Shown here one piece after another: positions 1 to 7,808 of a stretch of 44,704 bases of DNA; the stretch's first letter is position 1; each line of letters begins with the position of its first letter. The notes under the pieces were generated by a model. It had not been told where the DNA came from. It was given only the letters and a program-made list of their open reading frames with translations, and ran no database searches. A program made the position numbers and the translations under genes. Origin of the DNA: Fibrobacter succinogenes (GTDB lineage: Bacteria > Fibrobacterota > Fibrobacteria > Fibrobacterales > Fibrobacteraceae). The stretch spans positions 1 through 44,704 of the forward strand of contig CACXXH010000061.1 in NCBI GenBank assembly GCA_902771595.1. Reading direction: 5' to 3'.

Positions 1-452
1 TCCTTGAGCGTTTCTACCGGGGTAATGACCGTGTTCACATGAGTTGTCGTGGGGTAAATCGCACCGCACCCCAAGTAATCCGCCCCCTGTTCAAAGGCTT
101 CGAGCGCCTGCGGCACGGTCTTGGTCGTCGCTCCGACAATTTTATCCGCACCCATCAGCTTGCGTGCCAAGCGCACCGGCATGTCGGACTGGCCAACATG
201 AACTCCCTCGGCACCGATAGCGAGCGCCACGTCCACGCGATCGTCAATAATCAGCGGGATTCCGTAGCGTGCCGTAATCTCGTGTGTCGCCATGGCAAGT
301 TTCATATACTCGCGGGTCGACTTGTCTTTTTCGCGCAACTGGATGATGGTCGCCCCGCCCTTGCAAGCGGCCTCCACCACGGGCAAGAAGCGTTCCTCGG
401 GAACGCACGTGCTGTCGGTAATAAAATAAAGGGTCGTATCGAGGGATTTCAT
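1..452 (-). CDS. thiE: Thiamine-phosphate synthase ThiE (partial, C-terminus beyond window)
   Basis: ThiE joins the thiazole phosphate and HMP-pyrophosphate to make thiamine phosphate in the cytoplasm. The reading frame starts at the ATG at 452 (first residues MKSLDTTLYFITDS) and stays open to the window edge, giving about 150 residues. Family motifs are visible: IIQLREKD near residue 35, PLIIDDRVDVAL in the middle, and GVHVGQSDMP, a hallmark of the pyrophosphate site. GATTKT and YLGCGAIYPT follow. The other thi genes lie at 1410-4613 on the same strand, separated by a prepilin gene on the opposite strand. TATTTTTT lies 4 nt upstream of the ATG and no Shine-Dalgarno is seen, so the message may be leaderless. 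Confidence 0.93.
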   Translation of the reverse strand, partial: MKSLDTTLYFITDSTCVPEERFLPVVEAACKGGATIIQLREKDKSTREYMKLAMATHEITARYGIPLIIDDRVDVALAIGAEGVHVGQSDMPVRLARKLMGADKIVGATTKTVPQALEAFEQGADYLGCGAIYPTTTHVNTVITPVETLK

Positions 453-456
453 GTGC

Positions 457-464
457 AAAAAATA
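457..464 (-). promoter_or_regulatory. Candidate -7 element upstream of thiE
   Basis: On the minus strand the sequence reads TATTTTTT-gcac-ATG. It matches the TAnnTTT pattern seen 4-7 nt upstream of several other starts in this window. No correctly spaced TTG was found upstream. If used, it gives thiE its own promoter independent of thiSFGH. Confidence 0.4.
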
Positions 465-582
465 GCAAAAAGGGGAATTATTTTGCATTCTAGCTTAAAT
501 TCCGCAAAAATTTTCGTTTTGTGATGAAAAAATAAGCTATTTTCTTGTTGTAAAAGGTTGGTTTTGCAAGGAATGTAGCACC

Positions 583-1380
583 ATGCGCATGAAAAAGCAA
601 AATAGAAGCAAATCCGGTTTCACCCTAATCGAACTCATGGTGGTAATCACCATCATGGGCATCATCTCCACAGTCGCAGTTCCAAACATCTTCGGTATGG
701 TTGAAAAATCTAGAGAAAAAGTGGACCTGCTCAAGTTGTTTTACCTGAGGGACGCCCTTAATAGAGCCCTAATCGAAGATAATGGCGCTTTAACGAACAG
801 CGCCTATATTACGGATGAAAAAGACCCTGACAAACGTGCCGAAAAAAGCAACAATCTTTCAAAAGCCTTGAAAGGGAATCAGGGCGTGACCCTATTCGTC
901 ATAGAAGTCAAGAATGGCGTTTCTATCAATGTGCAGGGGGCGCACGGCTCCGCAAACAACAGCGTCAACATGTGCCAACTGATAGGTGGTGGCGGCACGT
1001 GGTTCACCGCTTTGAAGGAATCTGGCTTTGACGGCGTTGCAGATATCGTGGCATCAAGACTCAACAAAACCGATTACAACAAACTGGACCAGTCGACTTC
1101 GTCTTATTTTGCAAAAAAAGATGGTTCTAATTGGCGCACGTTCCCCAAGAACCCCATGTTCATAAGTCAGTCCCTAAATCAGGGTGACTGCTCTGGCAAC
1201 TACCGCCTCACGATGAACTTTCGATGGTCTGGCGGAAACGAAAGCAGCAATTCCGTTGAAGTAGCGTTACTTCCGAACGGTGGCAACATGAACAACAATG
1301 CGTTCAGGGCTTCGCATGGAGTCTGCTTCTCAACAGAAGGCGAGAACGCCTGTAAATCGTTCAGCAAAAGATGCAACTAG
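583..1380 (+). CDS. Type IV prepilin-like protein (pseudopilin)
   Basis: The 265-residue protein has a short basic leader (MRMKKQNRSKSG) followed by FTLIELMVVITIMGIIS, the classic class III prepilin signal. The cleavage site is Gly/Phe, Glu is at +5, and a hydrophobic helix follows. The family is processed by a prepilin peptidase and assembled into type IV pili or type II secretion pseudopili. The C-terminal 220 residues are not recognisable beyond a few cysteines that could form disulfides (for example VNMCQLIGG and QGDCSGN). AAGGA at 568-572, ten nt upstream, supports the ATG at 583. It is a single gene, transcribed against the flanking thiE and thiH, so it probably interrupted the thiamine cluster. 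Its exact pilin type is unknown. Confidence 0.85.
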   Translation: MRMKKQNRSKSGFTLIELMVVITIMGIISTVAVPNIFGMVEKSREKVDLLKLFYLRDALNRALIEDNGALTNSAYITDEKDPDKRAEKSNNLSKALKGNQGVTLFVIEVKNGVSINVQGAHGSANNSVNMCQLIGGGGTWFTALKESGFDGVADIVASRLNKTDYNKLDQSTSSYFAKKDGSNWRTFPKNPMFISQSLNQGDCSGNYRLTMNFRWSGGNESSNSVEVALLPNGGNMNNNAFRASHGVCFSTEGENACKSFSKRCN

Positions 1381-1409
1381 CCCTAGAAGATCTACCTTTC
1401 AGGCTCCAA

Positions 1410-2675
1410 TCACACATACAAATAATCGTTCAAGACGGGCTGTAAACCTTCGCCCGAGATGTCTGAGTACATGGCGTTAAAGCTGCGGCCGTCGTTGATT
1501 TCGAACTGCTCGTCGCCGCCTTCCCCGTCATCGTGACCGCTATACTTACTTTCGTGGTCGCCAATACCGGTTGAAACGCCGGCGGAGACCTTCGTCGCAC
1601 AGATTTTCACGATACCGTTGCGGAATTCCTTGCTTTCGCGGCTCGAAACCGTGATGCCCACGAACGGGAGGAAGATGCGGTAGGCGCAGAGCACCTGGCA
1701 GAGTTCCTTCTCGTGAACGTCGAGCGGGTCGATCTTGTCGTTGTTGATGATGGGGCGAAGTCTCGGGCAGCTGAGGCTCATCTCGGCATGCGGATACTTC
1801 TTTTGCAGGTAATACACGTGGAGCGCGCTCGCAAGTGCGTCGCGACGGAAGTCGGAGAGGCCGAGGAGAGCGGAGAACGCGACACCGCGCATGCCCGCCA
1901 TCAGGGCGCGTTCCTGCGAGTCGAAGCGGTACGGGAATACGCGCTTGTGGCCTAGCAGGTGGAGTTTTTCGAAGCGCACCTTGTCGTAGGTTTCCTGGAA
2001 GACGGTCACGTAGTCCACGCCGCATTCGTGCAGGTAGCGGTATTCGTCCACGTTGACCGGGTAGACTTCCACGCCCACCATGCGGAAATACTTGCGGGCC
2101 AGCTTGCAGGCCTCGCCGATGTATTCCACGCTGCTCTTTGCGCGGCTTTCGCCGGTGAGAATCAGGATTTCTTCCATGCCACTGTCGGCGATGACCTTCA
2201 TCTCGTGCTCGATCTGCTCCATCGTAAGCTGCATGCGCTTGATATGGTTGTAGCAGTTGAACCCGCAATAAACGCAGTAATTTTCGCAGTAGTTCGCGAT
2301 GTAGAGCGGCGTGAAGAAATAGACGTTGTTGCCAAAATGCTTGCTCGTCTCGATTTTCGCCTTCGCGGCCATCTGTTCCAGGTACGGGGCGGCGGCAGGA
2401 GAAAGGAGCGCCTTGAAGTCTTCGAGCGTGCAGCGTTCATGTTCCAGCGCGCGCTTTACGTCTTTGCCGGTGTACTTGGAGTAATCGTAGTTCTCGGACT
2501 GCGAGAGGACTTTATCGGCGATGTCCGACTGGATGACTTCCATGCCGGGCAGGTAATCCATGATGTTGGTACGGGCGCTCGGATCGTTCTCGATGCGGTG
2601 CTTCTTGGCGAGCGCACCTTCCGAAAGGTTGCCGGAATCAAACAGGTAATTGTTGTCTTTCTTCTCTGAATTCAT
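1410..2675 (-). CDS. thiH: 2-iminoacetate synthase ThiH (radical SAM)
   Basis: ThiH cleaves tyrosine with a radical SAM mechanism to release dehydroglycine (2-iminoacetate) for thiazole synthesis by ThiG. The 421-residue protein has the radical SAM cysteine triad CENYCVYCGF (CxxxCxxC) near residue 135, preceded by NNVYFFTPLYIANYCE. ILILTGES and GVEVYPVNVDEY, both ThiH-type motifs, follow. The C-terminus retains FEINDGRSF, typical of ThiH. It is somewhat longer than the E. coli enzyme (about 377 residues), with an N-terminal extension. The stop lies 29 nt from the end of the convergent prepilin gene, and 50 nt separate its start from thiG. Confidence 0.95.
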   Translation of the reverse strand: MNSEKKDNNYLFDSGNLSEGALAKKHRIENDPSARTNIMDYLPGMEVIQSDIADKVLSQSENYDYSKYTGKDVKRALEHERCTLEDFKALLSPAAAPYLEQMAAKAKIETSKHFGNNVYFFTPLYIANYCENYCVYCGFNCYNHIKRMQLTMEQIEHEMKVIADSGMEEILILTGESRAKSSVEYIGEACKLARKYFRMVGVEVYPVNVDEYRYLHECGVDYVTVFQETYDKVRFEKLHLLGHKRVFPYRFDSQERALMAGMRGVAFSALLGLSDFRRDALASALHVYYLQKKYPHAEMSLSCPRLRPIINNDKIDPLDVHEKELCQVLCAYRIFLPFVGITVSSRESKEFRNGIVKICATKVSAGVSTGIGDHESKYSGHDDGEGGDEQFEINDGRSFNAMYSDISGEGLQPVLNDYLYV

Positions 2676-2688
2676 GGTATCAAGTGCC

Positions 2689-2716
2689 GGTCACTGGTTG
2701 TTGGTCACTGGTTACC
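2689..2716. repeat. Short degenerate repeat between thiG and thiH
   Basis: GGTCACTGGTT occurs twice (2689-2699 and 2703-2713), separated by TGT. The overlapping 21-mer at 2696-2716 recurs at 26393-26413 upstream of dnaX with three mismatches. A related 12-nt direct repeat lies upstream of murB. This looks like a dispersed intergenic repeat family. Confidence 0.6.
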
Positions 2717-2725
2717 GGTCGTTTG

Positions 2726-3493
2726 TTAGTCTCTTAAAAAACCGGTGAGCGGGTCGGAGGCGGAAGCCCCGCGCGTGAGAACGCGCCCAAGGCCTGCGAG
2801 GTAGGCCTTGCGACCCGCCTCGATAGCAAGCTTGAAACTCTGGGCCATCATCGGCAAGTCGCCCGCGGTAGCAAGCGCCGTGTTCGCCATGATAGCGGCG
2901 GCACCCATTTCCATAGCAGCACAGGCTTCGGACGGTTTGCCGATACCCGCATCCACGATGATGGGCAAGTCAATTTCGTCAATCAGAATCTGGATGAACT
3001 CACGCGTCGAAAGGCCCTTGTTGCTGCCAATCGGAGCGGCAAGAGGCATCACGGCTGCGGCACCCGCGTTAGCGAGGTCGCGCGCCACGTTCAAATCTGG
3101 GTACATATACGGCATCACCACGAAACCCTCCTTCGCGAGGGTTTCGGTCGCCTTGATAGTCTCGTAGTTATCGGGCAAAAGGTACTTCGTGTCGCGCATG
3201 ATTTCGATCTTGACGAAATCACCGCAGCCGAGCTCGCGGGAAAGGCGCGCGATGCGGACCGCCTCGTCGGCGTTGCGGGCGCCGGACGTATTCGGCAACA
3301 GCGTCACACCCTTCGGAATGTAGTCGAGGATATTCTCGTGATCCTTCGTGTTCGCACGGCGCACCGCCAGGGTCACAATCTGTGCCCCCGCATCGCGCAC
3401 CGCGGCTTCAATCAATTTGAGGGAATACTTGCCGGAACCCAGGATAAAGCGGGAACTAAATTCATGACCGCCGATAACAAGTTTGTCGTTCAT
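2726..3493 (-). CDS. thiG: Thiazole synthase ThiG
   Basis: ThiG is the TIM-barrel enzyme that condenses deoxyxylulose phosphate, dehydroglycine from ThiH and sulfur from the ThiS thiocarboxylate into the thiazole phosphate. The 255-residue length is typical. Visible motifs are [12 protein letters not shown] at the N-terminus, [22 protein letters not shown] and FVKIEIM with the Schiff-base lysine. [12 protein letters not shown] and [14 protein letters not shown] (phosphate site) follow, then ALGADAI-like [20 protein letters not shown] Shine-Dalgarno precedes the ATG at 3493. It sits between thiF, across the 41-bp repeat block, and thiH. Confidence 0.97.
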   Translation of the reverse strand: MNDKLVIGGHEFSSRFILGSGKYSLKLIEAAVRDAGAQIVTLAVRRANTKDHENILDYIPKGVTLLPNTSGARNADEAVRIARLSRELGCGDFVKIEIMRDTKYLLPDNYETIKATETLAKEGFVVMPYMYPDLNVARDLANAGAAAVMPLAAPIGSNKGLSTREFIQILIDEIDLPIIVDAGIGKPSEACAAMEMGAAAIMANTALATAGDLPMMAQSFKLAIEAGRKAYLAGLGRVLTRGASASDPLTGFLRD

Positions 3494-3545
3494 ATGGCCT
3501 TCATTCTAATTTTTTTCGGGGAGAAATATAGAATTTTTCGGGAAA

Positions 3546-3708
3546 GAACTACCGATCCTGACTTTCGTCAGGATGACTTCGGGCTAGAACTATTGATCCT
3601 GACCTGCGTCAGGATGACGTCGGGCTAGAACTACTGATCCTGACTTTCGTCAGGATGACTTCGGGCTAGAACTACTGATCCTGACCTGCGTCAGGATGAC
3701 TTCGGGCA
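3546..3708. repeat. Four tandem 41-bp hairpin repeats between thiF and thiG
   Basis: GATCCTGAC starts at 3554, 3595, 3636 and 3677, exactly 41 bp apart. Each unit contains the palindrome ATCCTGAC-N4-GTCAGGAT (loops alternate TTTC and CTGC) followed by GACTTCGGGCTAGAACTACT with small variations. The block is about 163 bp inside the gap between thiF and thiG, so it is probably transcribed with the operon and would fold into four successive stem-loops. The rest of the 3494-3780 gap holds a GCCCC-tac-GGGGC palindrome near 3731-3743 and nothing coding that I recognise. Confidence 0.95.
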
Positions 3709-3780
3709 GAAAAATTCCAATGGACACTCTTGCCCCTACGGGGCGGCGGTGTGACGCCGTGTGACGTCGGGAATGCGGCT

Positions 3781-4419
3781 CTATTCCAGCCCGAGAATCA
3801 GGCGGATTGCAGTCAGGGCCTGGTGGGCGGCGCAGAGCATCACGCGCGGGGCTATCAACCCGATTCCGTCGGCCACATCGCTCCTGCCATCGCCGCAGAC
3901 ATAAAAACGCTTCGTCACCTTGCGGGTCGAAATTTCATTCCCGCTGCCATAACCTGCCATGCCGGAGGCCGCAACCAGGAACTTTTCGGGCATCGTCTCA
4001 AGCACCGTATTCACAAGCGTCGCCTTCGATTCGGCGACATCGAACGCCTCGCAGATTACATCGGCACCGCCCACGATGCGGGCCACATTTTCGGCAGTCA
4101 ACTTTTCAAAATGCGTCTCATACTCCGTGTAAGGCGCAATCTCTTTCAGGTTCGCAAACAAAGCATCCGGCTTCGGGAGCCCCACCTGGCATGCCTTGTA
4201 CTGCTGGCGGTGCAGGTTCGTCACATCGACGCAATCGAAATCGATGAGGATGAGTTTGCCGACACCGGCACGCGCCAAGGATATCGCGATATTCGAGCCG
4301 AGCCCGCCAAGCCCGCAAACGGCAACCGTCGCCGCCTGCAATTTGCACACAGCATCAGCACCTTGCCGCTTTTCAAGCGCAGCAAGCATCTCTTCGCGGG
4401 AAGGCATGCGAGAAACCAT
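3781..4419 (-). CDS. thiF: ThiF-family sulfur carrier adenylyltransferase (short form)
   Basis: ThiF activates the C-terminal glycine of ThiS by adenylation so that it can receive sulfur. The roughly 212-residue protein has the nucleotide-binding loop VAVCGLGGLGSNIA, then KLILIDFDCVDVTNLHRQQY with the acidic and arginine residues of E1-like enzymes. It matches the short ThiF subfamily found beside ThiS in anaerobes; the C-terminal zinc CxxC pair of E. coli ThiF is not seen. The ATG at 4419 overlaps the thiS stop (TGATG); a GTG at 4422 is an alternative. This indicates translational coupling with thiS. Confidence 0.93.
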   Translation of the reverse strand: MVSRMPSREEMLAALEKRQGADAVCKLQAATVAVCGLGGLGSNIAISLARAGVGKLILIDFDCVDVTNLHRQQYKACQVGLPKPDALFANLKEIAPYTEYETHFEKLTAENVARIVGGADVICEAFDVAESKATLVNTVLETMPEKFLVAASGMAGYGSGNEISTRKVTKRFYVCGDGRSDVADGIGLIAPRVMLCAAHQALTAIRLILGLE

Positions 4420-4613
4420 CACCCGCCACCTACGAAATTCACGACCTCGACAACATCGCCGTCGGCAAGCACCGTCTCGGCATACTTCGCCTTCGGAACA
4501 ATCTCCTCGTTCCGTTCCACAGCGATGCGCACCGTATTGTAGCCCGCTTCCGCAAGGTATTCGGCAACGGTCTTGCCCGCCGCATCGACACTCTGTCCAT
4601 TAATGGTAAGCAT
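4419..4613 (-). CDS. thiS: Sulfur carrier protein ThiS
   Basis: ThiS is a ubiquitin-like sulfur carrier; its C-terminal glycine becomes a thiocarboxylate that feeds ThiG. The 64-residue protein starts MLTINGQSVDAAGKTVAEYL and ends VVEVVNFVGGG, with the obligatory terminal Gly-Gly. The frame extends upstream to 4670, but the ATG at 4613 gives the family's normal length and lies 4 nt after TATATTTG. It is the first gene of the thiS-thiF-thiG-thiH group. Confidence 0.95.
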   Translation of the reverse strand: MLTINGQSVDAAGKTVAEYLAEAGYNTVRIAVERNEEIVPKAKYAETVLADGDVVEVVNFVGGG

Positions 4614-4617
4614 GCGC

Positions 4618-4625
4618 CAAATATA
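4618..4625 (-). promoter_or_regulatory. Candidate -7 promoter element of the thi operon
   Basis: The minus strand reads TATATTTG-gcgc-ATG, a perfect TAnnTTTG. The nearest upstream TTG is 16 nt away, slightly short of the 19-20 nt seen at rpsF and rnpB. No TPP riboswitch-like CTGAGA core was found between here and 4980. The rest of 4614-4980 is AT-rich, with no gene recognised. Confidence 0.5.
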
Positions 4626-4934
4626 GGAAATCAAAATGAGACAAGAGCTTTTCAAGCAGGTATAATTCATGCAAAAAGACTAAATCCGTCCCCTGTTATG
4701 GGATTTTAGAAAAAAAAGTCTCTTGCAGATTCACCCAACACACTTTGACAAAAATAATCAAACATTAGATTTCATTCCCTCACAGGCAAATTTAACGATA
4801 GCGACAAAAAGCAAAATGCATTTCAATACACAATGTTGCACAGCAAGCATACAACCGCACAACAGAACAAATTTATTCTTAAAATTTTTAATTTATTTTC
4901 ACAAATATTACTTTATACACACCAAAAAATAAAT

Positions 4935-4942
4935 TATATTTC
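4935..4942 (+). promoter_or_regulatory. Candidate -7 element for the secreted protein gene
   Basis: TATATTTC lies about 38 nt upstream of the ATG at 4981. This start has a clear Shine-Dalgarno (TGGAG at 4971-4975), so the gene would be a conventional leadered transcript. The -33 position holds TTT rather than TTG. Confidence 0.4.
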
Positions 4943-4980
4943 CGAGCCAACAAACACACAAAAAAAGAAATGGAGAATAA

Positions 4981-6030
4981 ATGAATAAAAAAATCTTTCT
5001 ATCGACATTACTTGCATTAGGGGTCACCTCAAGTTTTGCTGTTGCACACCCAAGAATAGGCGTTCTTTCAAAGGATTGCAGCATTTATGGTGTTTATAAC
5101 GGCGACAGGCAAAAAGACGGAGTGATGTTCGCTCTTGATACAGAAGACAGCAATGACGCATCAGCGGTGAGCACTAACGATCCAAATTCTAGCAAGCCCG
5201 TCTTTTTGTCAGGCGGAAAAATGGTTTTCTTTTATTGCGCAATAACTCTTTTAGAAGATAATATTCCTAGAACTCCTTTCGACTACATCGTGCTTCGATT
5301 AGACTCTCAGTGTCCTAGTGGAACCTACCCATTTTCACGCTATCACGACACACAAGATCACGGTAGTAATTTCAACAATAGCCCTCTACTTTGGCCAAGC
5401 GTCATTGGCGAAAGTACCGCCGAGTTAAAGTATTGTTTCGTACCCAAAAATCCTAATTCGAAGCTAAAGCATCCTTTCCAGAATTACAATTCCCCAGAAG
5501 TCCCTCCTCGATATGGTGTCTTCACCTCCATATCTCCAATAAGCAGTTACCATTACTATTACCTCATCCACGTAGATGACGAAGACTCCAACAATCAGAC
5601 TAAATTCATTTGGGGAAAAGAGTTGGAAAAGAACACCGCTCTTCAAAATCGTGTTCAACAAATTATTTACGGCAAAGACAACACATATTACCGTGCAATC
5701 TTGTGGCCGGGAGCAGTTTCCTATACTCTGCCCAAAATGGCGAATGCAGAAAACATCGACACACCTAAGGCAGAACTCAAATCTGGTTCTGCAGAAATCA
5801 AGAGCGCCGATTACAATACAATCGTCTTTGAGCTCAAATCTGCCGGTAACACCAAGATTTCCATCAGGAATATCAATGGTACCGAAGTTGCAAAAATCAA
5901 CGAACAGAACCTTAATGCAGGCGTTCACTCCATTAACTGGAATTCCGGTATCATGATGCCTCGTGGTCGCTACATTGTAACCATTCAGCACAATGGTTCA
6001 ACCAGTGCCAAGAGCATCATGCTGAAATAA
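4981..6030 (+). CDS. Secreted protein with C-terminal sorting/FlgD-like domain
   Basis: The 349-residue protein has a signal peptide (MNKKIFLSTLLALGVTSSFA, cleavage near AVA-HP). The middle is rich in Asn, Asp, Tyr and Pro with several cysteines and matches no family I recognise. The last 75 residues (TIVFELKSAGNTKISIRN, GVHSINWNSG, RGRYIVTIQHNG, ending KSIMLK) look like the beta-sandwich C-terminal domain of FCB-group secreted proteins, similar to type IX (Por) sorting or FlgD Ig-like domains. It is probably exported to the surface or medium. A Shine-Dalgarno supports the start and an intrinsic terminator follows. Base composition is AT-rich relative to the thi genes. Confidence 0.75.
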   Translation: MNKKIFLSTLLALGVTSSFAVAHPRIGVLSKDCSIYGVYNGDRQKDGVMFALDTEDSNDASAVSTNDPNSSKPVFLSGGKMVFFYCAITLLEDNIPRTPFDYIVLRLDSQCPSGTYPFSRYHDTQDHGSNFNNSPLLWPSVIGESTAELKYCFVPKNPNSKLKHPFQNYNSPEVPPRYGVFTSISPISSYHYYYLIHVDDEDSNNQTKFIWGKELEKNTALQNRVQQIIYGKDNTYYRAILWPGAVSYTLPKMANAENIDTPKAELKSGSAEIKSADYNTIVFELKSAGNTKISIRNINGTEVAKINEQNLNAGVHSINWNSGIMMPRGRYIVTIQHNGSTSAKSIMLK

Positions 6031-6064
6031 CACAAAATATCACCCTATACGGGATTTATTTCTC

Positions 6065-6101
6065 ATACCGTCGACCTTTCTGGTCACGGTATTTTTGTTT
6101 T
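6065..6101 (+). terminator. Intrinsic terminator after the secreted protein gene
   Basis: ATACCGTCGACC (6065-6076) pairs with GGTCACGGTAT (6082-6092), with one bulged base and loop TTTCT. The tail TTTTTGTTTT follows. It lies 35 nt after the stop at 6030, and the next gene is convergent. Confidence 0.75.
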
Positions 6102-6115
6102 GGTCCACGCGGTAT

Positions 6116-7726
6116 CTATTCCATCTCCCATTTCAATACGGGGTACCCATCATTGAGTTCGGAATCATAAGCGAATTCGTCGCCGAGAAGTGCGGCAAAA
6201 TCATCTGATTTCATTTCATCAGCAGTTTTGGGCGTTGCAACACCACCACCGTTATTGAGACCGAAAGGTTCCTGCTCACCTTGCTCCAAATAGTAATAAT
6301 CCGCCATTGTGGTGTTATAGTTGTAGCCAATCATCAGACCGACAAGCGAATCTCCATCGACTTTACCGGTGGAATAAGCGGAACTGGTGACGCCTTCTTC
6401 GTTATCTCCAATAATCCCTCCTACATACATCGATCCAACAACAGTTCCTACATTATAGATGGAAGAAGTCGTTGATAAACTTAAATAACCAGCAATCCCG
6501 GCTGTATATTTTTTCCCTTCTATTACGCCCTGGTTTCCAGCACTTTTTAACGTTCCAGCACAATAATGTCCCGCAATACCCGCTGTTCGTTCTTCACCAA
6601 CAATTTTTCCAACATTTAACAAATTGGTTGTGACTCCACACTTGTATGAACCACTACAATAATCACCCCCACATGAACCAAAGACCCCTCCAACGTATAT
6701 TTTTCCAATAACATCACCAATATTAACAAGTTCATCTGAATTAATCGTATATGAACTTACATAACTATAAGCACCTTTTCCTGCAACACCAGCAACATAT
6801 TTTTCCCCTTCGATATAACCATAATTTTTACAACTATCAAGAGTTGCGTTATACGTTAATCCAACAATTCCAGCAATATAGTTTTTCCCCTTTATTGCAC
6901 CATAATTATGGCAATCTCTAATAGAAGCCTTTTGGGGATAAGGACCGTTAGACTGCCCCGCAATTCCACCTATATTTTCTGTTCCCGTTACAGAAGCAAA
7001 GTTTTGTACCGCAGCTATGGAACCACCACTATTTCCTGCAATTCCCGCTGTATTTTTACCACCACTTACCCATGAATCCTTTAAAAAAAGATTCAAGACT
7101 TGTCCCTGATTATTTCCAAACAATCCATTGTGCGTACTCGTGGTATTGATAAACATCCCGCGAACAGTGTGTCCGTCGCCATCAAAATTACCATCAAAGC
7201 CAACGCTCGAATTTCCAATAGGAGTCCACTTATGGAGTTTGGTTGAATCACCAACCAAGGCGCCCTTGTCATCGATGACATCGCCTTTGTTCAGTTTGAT
7301 ATCGGCCCCAAGCTTAAAATACTTTCCCTGATAAGCCTTATCGCTCGAATTCACGACAAAAGAGAGATGTGCCAGCTGTTCCGCAGTCAAAATAATGTAC
7401 GGGCTCAACTTAGTTCCCGCGCCGCAAGCGAAATCCTTCGCCGTAGTTCCATCCCAAGGTTCGCCAGACTCGCCAACACAATCACTATTATCCGACGCGC
7501 TACTGGATGATTTTTTCGTTTCCGTCTTATCGCTGGAGCTGCTCTTCGCCTGTTTGCCTGAGCTACTCGAAGAGCCCTTTTCACTCTCCTTGCTTTCGGA
7601 ACTAGAAACTTTTTTGCTAGAACTACTAATTTCAGATGATTCATCATCTTTCGGAGCGGAGACCGTATGCGTACAAGCAACGAGCATCACAGCAAATCCC
7701 AATATTCCAAGCAAAGAATAGCGCAT
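6116..7726 (-). CDS. Polyserine-linker lipoprotein with GLUG-type repeats
   Basis: The 536-residue protein begins MRYSLLGILGFAVMLVAC, a lipoprotein signal with lipobox LVAC. Residues about 30-80 are a Ser/Lys/Glu-rich linker (many SSSS runs), typical of Fibrobacter surface lipoproteins. From about 115 it resembles GLUG-repeat proteins: GFDGNFDGDGHTVRGMFI followed by at least seven units of the type GGIAGQS, AGIVGLT, AGVAGKG, GGVFGSC, AGIAGHY, AGIAGYL and GGIIGDN. These are expected to form a beta-helix. The C-terminus (DEFAYDSELNDGYPVLKWE) is typical of these proteins. The likely role is surface binding or adhesion; no catalytic motif is seen. TATATTTG lies at 7753-7760, upstream of the ATG. 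Confidence 0.82.
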   Translation of the reverse strand: MRYSLLGILGFAVMLVACTHTVSAPKDDESSEISSSSKKVSSSESKESEKGSSSSSGKQAKSSSSDKTETKKSSSSASDNSDCVGESGEPWDGTTAKDFACGAGTKLSPYIILTAEQLAHLSFVVNSSDKAYQGKYFKLGADIKLNKGDVIDDKGALVGDSTKLHKWTPIGNSSVGFDGNFDGDGHTVRGMFINTTSTHNGLFGNNQGQVLNLFLKDSWVSGGKNTAGIAGNSGGSIAAVQNFASVTGTENIGGIAGQSNGPYPQKASIRDCHNYGAIKGKNYIAGIVGLTYNATLDSCKNYGYIEGEKYVAGVAGKGAYSYVSSYTINSDELVNIGDVIGKIYVGGVFGSCGGDYCSGSYKCGVTTNLLNVGKIVGEERTAGIAGHYCAGTLKSAGNQGVIEGKKYTAGIAGYLSLSTTSSIYNVGTVVGSMYVGGIIGDNEEGVTSSAYSTGKVDGDSLVGLMIGYNYNTTMADYYYLEQGEQEPFGLNNGGGVATPKTADEMKSDDFAALLGDEFAYDSELNDGYPVLKWEME

Positions 7727-7808
7727 AAGAACCTCAAAACAGTCTATCCACCAAATATATATTAAGCAAATTAAAAAGAACGTACGGGGAATATTCCAAC
7801 ACAGACGT

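Noticed and set aside
3546..3708. The 41-bp repeats considered as a CRISPR array
   Set aside because: The units are contiguous with no unique spacers, each unit is internally palindromic, and no cas genes are near.
4656..4667. TATAAT on the plus strand as a sigma70 promoter for 4981
   Set aside because: It lies more than 300 nt upstream with no aligned -35, and a better TATATTTC box is near the start.
4614..4980. TPP riboswitch searched for upstream of thiS
   Set aside because: No CTGAGA core or matching stems were found on the minus strand by eye, and the -7 box sits next to the start codon.
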